A stretch of 11,616 bases of DNA from positions 1-11,616 of the forward strand of contig CAZOEL010000127.1 in NCBI GenBank assembly GCA_964578835.1, read 5' to 3'. The notes under the pieces were generated by a model. The model made no database searches. It was given only the letters and a program-made list of their open reading frames with translations, and had not been told where the DNA came from. The translations under genes were made by a program, and so were the position numbers. Every line of letters starts with the position of its first letter. The first letter of the stretch is position 1. This document shows, piece after piece, positions 7,023 to 11,616 of the stretch. The DNA is from CAZOEL01 sp964578835. GTDB lineage: Bacteria; Desulfobacterota; Syntrophobacteria; Syntrophobacterales; Syntrophobacteraceae.

Positions 7023-7160
7023 CTACCGTCTCACCAGCGGCGACCTGCGTGTTGCCAGCTTGTTGATCTTCGCCCAAAGCGTGTTGTCTCCCCGAAACTG
7101 CAGATGCGTGTCATGTGCGACCGCGAACGAAAAGATTTCCGAAGGAGTCCTGGCGCCGGA
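7023..7160 (-). pseudogene. Unidentified coding-like fragment
   Basis: One minus-strand frame reads RTPSEIFSFAVAHDTHLQF, then RGDNTLWAKINKLATRRSPL, and ends at a TAG (7023-7025). It has the composition and secondary-structure rhythm of real protein, unlike the other frames here, but no start codon and no family I can name. It directly follows the fructokinase remnant and precedes the winged-helix remnant, so it may be a third broken gene. Confidence is low because the call rests on appearance alone. Confidence 0.25.
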
Positions 7161-7164
7161 GCGT

Positions 7165-7410
7165 ATTTTGGAGTCGAGGCGATATACCCGTAGGTGGGAG
7201 AGCGTTCATTGAGATCCACCGGCCGAATGATCGATTCCCGATGGCTTGGAGCGTTCCTCACATACGTTGTTGCTCTCTGAGCCAGTTCGCGACTTCGGAG
7301 AGCGCCCGATCAGGATTATCCCCGGTAACGAGCTCAGCTCGGGCCATGTCTTTGGGGCCGGAGCCGATGGCGCATACGAACTTGGTTCCACCAGCCTCAA
7401 TGGCTCCCAC
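7165..7410 (-). pseudogene. ROK-family sugar kinase (fructokinase type), N-terminal remnant
   Basis: From a GTG at 7410 the frame reads VGAIEAGGTKFVCAIGSGPK, then DPDRALSEVANWLREQQ-like sequence (DNPDRALSEVANWLREQQ). This is the phosphate-binding start of ROK kinases close to bacterial fructokinases, whose consensus begins GGIEAGGTKFVCAVG. A TGA at 7258-7260 interrupts it. The same phase still shows GTLQAIG and SFG, and a +1 shift restores RPVDLNERSPTYGYIASTPK (about 7165-7222), the next conserved block (PVDLN...YG.I..TPK). Sequence beyond this, including the catalytic Asp and zinc-site regions, is absent. Full enzymes are about 290-310 residues; roughly 80 remain, with a stop and a frameshift. 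It would have phosphorylated fructose in the cytosol when intact. Confidence 0.7.
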
Positions 7411-7598
7411 GAAAGCCTCGCTAAGCTTTCTCCTTATGCATTGCCTCCCCGGGCCATCCAACGCCACTGCGCATAAGGAGCTAGCGCAGAACGGGACTGG
7501 ACCTCAGCGTGCGCCGCTATTTGCGAAATATCCATGGCTTGCAGGTCGGATTGAAATTGGATATGAGTCATGCTTTCTGATTCGAGGCGTCCTTTCCC

Positions 7599-7670
7599 GA
7601 TGGCCTGAATCGGAGGCCACAGTTCGGATGGAGGGATGATCACGACAGCGGTTTTATACGTTTTTTTGTT
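7599..7670 (-). pseudogene. LigT-like 2'-5' RNA ligase, N-terminal remnant
   Basis: The frame reads NKKTYKTAVVIIPPSELWPP followed by IQAI. From memory, 'AVV.IPP.E.W.PIQ.IR..HD....RWMPHITL.YPF' opens a LigT-like (2H phosphoesterase) family annotated as 2'-5' RNA ligase. Here the homology stops at IQAI. The catalytic H-x-T/S motif that should follow about 15 residues later is missing, although MTHIQF occurs further on by chance. No convincing ATG precedes it; a GTG (7643) falls inside the motif. A stop lies in frame at 7686-7688. It is the third minus-strand stump in this area. Confidence 0.45.
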
Positions 7671-8027
7671 CGGTTGCCCAACAAATTACTATAGGTCCGC
7701 CTCCAATATGAGAGACGCCGAATAAATGTAAAGGGGAAACTACAGGGGAGAAAAGCGCAAAAAGAATACCAATATCGAATAATTACCCTCCATAATAACT
7801 TCTTGTAGACTGTCAGGTAATAAATATCAGGCTTCACGCCTTTCAATATCCGACGATGCGGCAGCGCCTTCCGCTGCTCATAAAGAACGGATTGCATTTA
7901 TGAACGGCGTATTCTCGTCCCCCTATTTTTCTCGCCCATGCTGAATGATTAACTTTGGAATCGGAAACCTCACCATTCGGGATCTGCGGCAATTAATTTT
8001 CTTACCGGCATCGATTGTTGCCATAGC
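7671..8027. other. AT-rich intergenic region before dadA
   Basis: No gene is supported. An 85-codon minus-strand frame (7640-7897) has unusual Tyr/Arg/Trp-rich composition and no start context, so I reject it. Two small stems are visible near 7858-7875 (GCAGCG-CCTTC-CGCTGC) and 7879-7905 (TCATAAA...TTTATGA). The dadA promoter should lie in about 7930-8025, but I cannot pick a single -35/-10 pair. Confidence 0.35.
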
Positions 8028-8033
8028 GAGGTG
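8028..8033 (+). promoter_or_regulatory. Ribosome binding site fixing the dadA start
   Basis: GAGGTG lies 6 bp before the ATG at 8040. The in-frame GTG at 8031 and ATG at 8034 fall on or right after this element, so they are poor starts. I therefore begin the protein at MYDAIVLGAG. Confidence 0.6.
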
Positions 8034-8039
8034 ATGATC

Positions 8040-9299
8040 ATGTATGACGCTATTGTTCTCGGGGCGGGCATAACGGGGGTGACTTCGGCCTATCTTCTGG
8101 CGAAACAAGGAAAGAAGGTCTGCGTGATCGAGCGTCAGCCCGGAGCGGCGCTGGAGACTACGTTTGCCAACGGAGGGCAGATCTCGGTTTCTCATGCCGA
8201 GCCCTGGGCGCATCCCGGAGCCCCTTTTCAAGTGCTGAAGTGGCTCGCCCAGAAAGAAAGCCCGCTCTATTTTTCCCCTCGCCCGGACTGGAAGCAGTGG
8301 GCATGGCTCGCACAATGGCTCCTGGAATGCCGCAAATCGGCGGCGGAAAGCAACACCATCAGAATCGTCAACATTGCCCTTCGCTCGCGAGAGCTCTATC
8401 GGAAGGTAAGAGAAGATGAAGGGATTGAGTATCAGCACAAGTCTCTGGGCATCCTTCATTTCTATCGCAGCAGAGAAGAATTCACCGTCGCCGGCCGCGT
8501 CGCCGAGCTCATGACCAGATACGGCTGCGAGCGCATACCGGTTACCAAAGCCGAGATCGACAGGATTGAGCCTGCGCTGTCTCAAAACGCCGCCATCGTG
8601 GGCGGGACCTATACGAGAGAGGACGAATCCGGAAACGCTCGCCTTTTTACGCGGGCGCTGGCGGACATCTGCGCGACTAAATACGGGGTTCGCTTTCTCT
8701 ATGGGACATCCGTTGAGAGGCTCACAACAAGAGAAGGAAGAATCGACGGAGCTATCGCCATCGGCCCCGACAATACGCCGGAGCGCCATAGCGCCCGCAA
8801 CTACGTGCTCTGCCTGGGCTCATACTCGCCTCTGCTCGTTCTCAAACTTGGAATATTCCTCAATATTTACCCTGCCAAGGGATACAGCGTCAGCGTTCCG
8901 CTTGACGATGCGAATCGAGAGTATGCTCCCAAAGTATCTTTGACCGACGATGAAAACAAGCTGGTGTTCAGCAACCTCGACACGCACCTTCGCATCGCCG
9001 GCACAGCGGAACTGGCGGGCTGGAGCACGATTCTCTCCTATCACCGCATAAAGCCGATTGTGGAGAAGTCAGCCGAGCTCTTCCCGGGCGTCTTCAAGGG
9101 CATGGACTATAGCAACAAGGATTTTGTCATGCAGAGCCTCAACCCCTGGACCGGTCTGCGCCCGGCCACCCCATCCAACGTTCCTTACGTGGGTCGAAGC
9201 AAAAAATTCAGCAATCTATGGCTCAACACGGGGCATGGAACCCTTGGATGGACCATGGGCATGGGCACGGCAGACATTCTCGCCCGGCTGATGGACTGA
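8040..9299 (+). CDS. dadA: D-amino-acid dehydrogenase, small subunit type (FAD-dependent)
   Basis: This 419-residue flavoprotein should oxidise D-amino acids, typically D-alanine, to 2-oxo acids plus ammonia and pass electrons to the membrane quinone pool. It opens with the FAD-binding fold MYDAIVLGAGITGVTSAYLL (1-20), with GAGITG as the dinucleotide loop and VIERQ (29-33) as the acidic strand end. FANGGQISVSHAEPWAHPG (42-60) is the DadA signature. The C-terminal FAD/substrate block GLRPATPSNVPYVG (372-385) and NTGHGTLGWTMGMG (396-409) match DadA closely, including the HGTLGWT core. Length agrees with the roughly 415-435-residue family. It stands alone: no alanine racemase (dadX), permease or Lrp-type regulator is next to it, although these are frequent neighbours in other bacteria. 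Related deaminating dehydrogenases act on glycine or hydroxyproline, so the exact substrate is not certain. A nested palindrome follows 37 bp after the stop. Confidence 0.9.
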   Translation: MYDAIVLGAGITGVTSAYLLAKQGKKVCVIERQPGAALETTFANGGQISVSHAEPWAHPGAPFQVLKWLAQKESPLYFSPRPDWKQWAWLAQWLLECRKSAAESNTIRIVNIALRSRELYRKVREDEGIEYQHKSLGILHFYRSREEFTVAGRVAELMTRYGCERIPVTKAEIDRIEPALSQNAAIVGGTYTREDESGNARLFTRALADICATKYGVRFLYGTSVERLTTREGRIDGAIAIGPDNTPERHSARNYVLCLGSYSPLLVLKLGIFLNIYPAKGYSVSVPLDDANREYAPKVSLTDDENKLVFSNLDTHLRIAGTAELAGWSTILSYHRIKPIVEKSAELFPGVFKGMDYSNKDFVMQSLNPWTGLRPATPSNVPYVGRSKKFSNLWLNTGHGTLGWTMGMGTADILARLMD

Positions 9300-9335
9300 A
9301 TGTACAAATGTATAAAAGATTTGTTGGCGCGCATA

Positions 9336-9503
9336 AGGCAACTCACAACAAATAACCTACCAGGAAGAGGGGTTCTGTCATTCCGGCATGGTTTTAGCCG
9401 GAATCCAGCCCCGCGAAAAAACGGGATTCCGGCTTGAAGACTGCCGGAATGACGGTGGGTGTTTCTGAACCAATTTTGGTAGGTTATTTGTTGTGAGCTG
9501 CCT
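9336..9503. repeat. Nested palindromic element with 27-bp terminal inverted repeats
   Basis: The outer arms lie at 9336-9362 and 9477-9503. They are 27 bp, complementary with one mismatch, and share the core CTCACAACAAATAACCTACC. Inside is a second inverted pair, GTCATTCCGGCA (9377-9388) with TGCCGGAATGAC (9442-9453). Inside that is a third, AGCCGGAATCC (9396-9406) with GGATTCCGGCT (9424-9434), both perfect. The inner two resemble the widespread ATTCC...GGAAT intergenic repeats (dRS3-like) of beta- and deltaproteobacteria. The outer arms look like the ends of a miniature transposon into which the inner repeat may have inserted. No flanking target duplication is obvious. It follows dadA by 37 bp, and its folding could also end or protect that transcript, although no U-tract is present. 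Confidence 0.75.
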
Positions 9504-9521
9504 AAGGGTTGGAATACGCCA

Positions 9522-9577
9522 CCCGATCGTGCTGAGGTATCGAAGCATGATCGGGGCTGTTCGCCCTTCGATACCTC
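9522..9577. repeat. Interleaved inverted repeats (alternative stems or pseudoknot)
   Basis: Stem A pairs CCCGATCGTGCT (9522-9533) with AGCATGATCGGG (9544-9555), 12 pairs with one G-U. Stem B pairs GAGGTATCGAAG (9534-9545) with CTTCGATACCTC (9566-9577), 12 perfect pairs. The 5' arm of B is the loop of A plus two bases. The two stems are therefore alternatives, or with small adjustment an H-type pseudoknot. The element begins 19 bp after the nested palindrome. It is probably a dispersed intergenic repeat; no gene is attached to it. Confidence 0.6.
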
Positions 9578-9768
9578 TCAAGAAACAGCTTTTGTGGATA
9601 AGTAAAATCAATGACTTATGCTGCATTCCGAAGCCATCGACAAGAGGCCAAACAGCTCCGATGGACTTCCAGCAGTTTCTTATCGAACACCTTGCCACGC
9701 CGAAAGCGGGGCTTACTTCGCTCAGGGCGAACGGGACACCCCAACCCTTAGGCGCGCCAACAAGGATT
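9578..9768. other. Spacer between repeats and the histidine kinase 3' end
   Basis: No gene is supported. Long frames on both strands span the spacer and the neighbouring repeats but have no domain. TTCGCTCAGGGCGAACGG (near 9718-9735) resembles one end of a common dispersed repeat. A GC stem with a T-run (CGGCGC-CGAGTT-GCGCCG-TTTTT, about 9775-9797, plus strand) overlaps the last codons of the kinase. It could stop plus-strand transcripts. Confidence 0.35.
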
Positions 9769-11313
9769 TTATTGCGGCGCCGAGTTGCGCCGTTTTTGCG
9801 ATGGCCTTTTAACAGGCCACGAAGCCCGGATGGAGGTTCCCTTGCCTTCGGTTGATTTGACCGAAAAGGTTCCTCCCGACAATTCAGTGCGCTCTCGCAT
9901 TGTGGTGAGCCCAAGTCCTTTTCTGGCAGGGTCTCTCGAGAAAACCTTCTCCGGATCGAAGCCGGCGCCGTCATCTTCTATCATGAGCCTGAGCGAGCCT
10001 CCGGATTTCGACAGGGATACCACGACCGACTTTGCCTCGCCATGCTTGGCTATATTGGTCAGAGCTTCCTGAAGGGTCCTGAAGAGCACAATTTTTAGGG
10101 GTTCGGGCACATCGCTTTCTTTTACGCTGATTCTCTCCTTGAGGAGCACATCGGGGGAAGAAAATCGAAACTGATCGATGAGCCAATCCACCCCGGCCAT
10201 AAGGCCCATATCATCCAGTATGAAAGGCCTCAAGCCCGTGCAGATGCGCCTGATCTCGTGAACGCCGTTTTGCGTCAACTCGATGAGCTTGGACAAATCC
10301 TTGCCCATGCCCTCCAGCCGGCCCTCCCCCAATCTTTCCTGCAAATACTCCAGTCGATACATGGCTCCGATAAGAACCTGCCCGATGCTGTCGTGGAGCT
10401 CATGGGCAAGGCGGCTCCTTTCCTCCTCCTGGACGCTGAGAAGCTTGGATGAAAGAAACCGCAGGCGCTCTTCCGACTCCTTCAAAGACTCTTCCGTGCG
10501 CTTTCGCTCCGTGATATCGATGACAATTCCTCGAAGCCCGACAGGTCTCCCTCTTCTCATGATGGGGCTGGCGTAAATAAGGGCGGGAAAGCGGCTCCCA
10601 TCCTTTCTCAAAATCGTGTACTCATGAGAAAGCGTCTCTTTTCTCGCCAACCTGAGGCCAATGTTTTCCCGCGCTTTTTTGTGGTCCTCGGGCGCCAGAA
10701 GTTGAAATGCATTGATCCCGCCTTGGAAATCCTCCTCCTTGTAGCCGAACATTTGAAAGCCCGCCTGGTTGGTCAGCATGACCATTCCGCGCCGATCCAG
10801 CTCGAATACCGCCTGCGGCAGCGCATCGGCCAGCTCCCTGTACCTCAGCTCGCTCTCTCGCAGGGCATCCTCGTCGTGCTTTCTCTCGGTTATGTCCTGG
10901 CCTATTCCGTAGTAAATCGTTTTGCCTGAAACGCGCAACGGAATCACATCCAGAAGAAGTGTTTTTAACTTTCCTCGCACCCAGTACTGCGCCTCGAGAG
11001 ATCTCTGGCCCAAAAAAGGCGCGCTCTCTTTCCTTTGCTCCTCGGAAAATCCTGGAGGCATAAAATCGAACACGGTTTTCTTAAGCAAATCCGCCTTTTC
11101 GCATTCGAGAAACTGGAGCGCCCTCGTGTTGGCATCCATATATTTCCCGGTTTCATCTACAATCAAGACGGGTTCGAAGGTATCTTCAAAAAGGGCTCTA
11201 AGTCTCTCTTCCCTTTCCAGAAGAGCAGCCTCGAGAAGCTTCAGACGGGAAGACATTTCGTGAAAACCCGAGATCTGATCTGTGGGCAGGTCTATGGCCT
11301 CTTCACTTTTCAT
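9769..11313 (-). CDS. Cytosolic PAS-PAS sensor histidine kinase, NarL/HisKA_3 type
   Basis: This 514-residue kinase should autophosphorylate and pass phosphate to a LuxR/NarL-type response regulator. Two PAS domains cover about 41-145 (FEPVLIVDETGKYMDANTRA, closing GIGQDITERK) and 160-272 (PQAVFELDRRGMVMLTNQAG, closing GIVIDITERKR). After a short coiled coil comes the HisKA_3 dimerisation helix SVQEEERSRLAHELHDSIGQ (293-312), with His307 of ELHD as phosphate acceptor. The ATPase domain shows QEALTNIAKH (415-424, N box), DDGAGFD (447-453) and GLGLTTMRER (466-475). There are no membrane segments, so the signal is internal (redox, ligand or cofactor bound by PAS). The ATG at 11313 follows a perfect AGGAGG 5 bp upstream; a longer frame starting at 11379 has no such site. 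No response regulator is in the window; one may lie beyond the left or right edge. Confidence 0.9.
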   Translation of the reverse strand: MKSEEAIDLPTDQISGFHEMSSRLKLLEAALLEREERLRALFEDTFEPVLIVDETGKYMDANTRALQFLECEKADLLKKTVFDFMPPGFSEEQRKESAPFLGQRSLEAQYWVRGKLKTLLLDVIPLRVSGKTIYYGIGQDITERKHDEDALRESELRYRELADALPQAVFELDRRGMVMLTNQAGFQMFGYKEEDFQGGINAFQLLAPEDHKKARENIGLRLARKETLSHEYTILRKDGSRFPALIYASPIMRRGRPVGLRGIVIDITERKRTEESLKESEERLRFLSSKLLSVQEEERSRLAHELHDSIGQVLIGAMYRLEYLQERLGEGRLEGMGKDLSKLIELTQNGVHEIRRICTGLRPFILDDMGLMAGVDWLIDQFRFSSPDVLLKERISVKESDVPEPLKIVLFRTLQEALTNIAKHGEAKSVVVSLSKSGGSLRLMIEDDGAGFDPEKVFSRDPARKGLGLTTMRERTELSGGTFSVKSTEGKGTSIRASWPVKRPSQKRRNSAPQ

Positions 11314-11616
11314 AGATTCCTCCTGCTCTCGGACAAACTTCGCAAGCATTTGGAGCATCCCGACGCAGGACAATTTCAACGGCAGGTCTTTTGGTTAAAC
11401 TATGCGGCTCCACCCTTGTATAAAGATATTCTCCACCCATGTCATGCGCAAGCAGCCGGGAATATTTTGCTCGCCTGGGGTAATAGGCTAATCAGGCAAT
11501 GGTTGGTCATAATTGCTGAACTACAAGTGGACCGTCAACATCGTTTCTTCCGGTGGAAGCGGGCCCCCTCTCCCTCAGGGAGCTGACAATGATACACACA
11601 TACCCCCAGGGGCTAG
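11314..11616. other. Right-edge region upstream of the histidine kinase
   Basis: No gene is supported. The kinase promoter should lie in the first 100 bp, but no consensus is clear. A compact dyad CTCCCT-C-AGGGAG occurs near 11570-11582 and CCCC-AG-GGG near 11605-11613. They may belong to a regulatory site or repeat cut by the window edge. Confidence 0.35.

Noticed and set aside
7640..7897. 85-codon minus-strand frame rich in Tyr, Arg and Trp
   Set aside because: It has no start context or family, lies in AT-rich intergenic DNA, and its composition looks random.
7923..8789. 288-codon minus-strand frame
   Set aside because: It is the shadow of dadA, which has full domain support on the plus strand.
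9336..9577. CRISPR array
   Set aside because: The repeats are inverted and nested, not regularly spaced direct repeats with unique spacers.
9378..9974. 198-codon minus-strand frame
   Set aside because: It translates the palindromic repeats and then the kinase in the wrong frame.
11314..11379. Extended kinase start at 11379
   Set aside because: The ATG at 11313 has a perfect AGGAGG at ideal spacing, and the extra 22 residues lack a site and domain support.

Overview
The window looks like a piece of a Gram-negative chromosome, probably from a Deltaproteobacteria/Desulfobacterota-type anaerobe. This is judged from protein style, the mix of sensory genes and the many small dispersed palindromic repeats; I could not test it by search. 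Base composition is mid-GC. No plasmid, phage, CRISPR or rRNA/tRNA signal was seen.

Six genes look intact. From left to right they are: a KefB/KefC-like cation:proton antiporter with a C-terminal NAD-binding domain (695-2272, minus); an FkbM-type methyltransferase (2908-3681, plus); a diguanylate cyclase with an uncharacterised N-terminal half (4740-6209, minus); a DadA-type D-amino-acid dehydrogenase (8040-9299, plus); and a cytosolic PAS-PAS NarL-type histidine kinase (9769-11313, minus). Behind the cyclase on the same strand sit two very small genes 2 bp apart (4381-4560 and 4214-4378). The second encodes a convincing 54-residue membrane protein.

Between these genes lies a gene graveyard. 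I recognise a GAF-domain fragment (297-690, plus) and the first ~38 codons of a GATGFIGG-type epimerase/SDR (2513-2629, minus). There is also the start of a SOUL-like heme-binding protein (2273-2432, minus) and the C-terminal third of a multi-copy winged-helix family protein with several frameshifts (6349-6937, minus). A ROK-family fructokinase start with a stop and a frameshift (7165-7410, minus) and a LigT/2'-5' RNA ligase start (about 7599-7670, minus) complete the list. All but the GAF piece lie on the minus strand, and most keep only the beginning of the gene, which suggests repeated internal deletion.

The remaining intergenic DNA carries repeats. These are a block of short GC-rich hairpins (3825-3950), two direct copies of a 10-bp word upstream of the diguanylate cyclase (6285-6308), a nested palindrome 168 bp long bounded by 27-bp inverted repeats (9336-9503), and an overlapping pair of 12-bp stems with pseudoknot geometry (9522-9577).

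The intact genes do not form one pathway. The common themes are sensing and signalling (histidine kinase, c-di-GMP synthesis), ion homeostasis and amino-acid oxidation. I did not find a convincing new defence or biosynthetic system. The most useful leads are the small-ORF pair behind the cyclase, the composite palindromes, and the relic operon in front of the antiporter.
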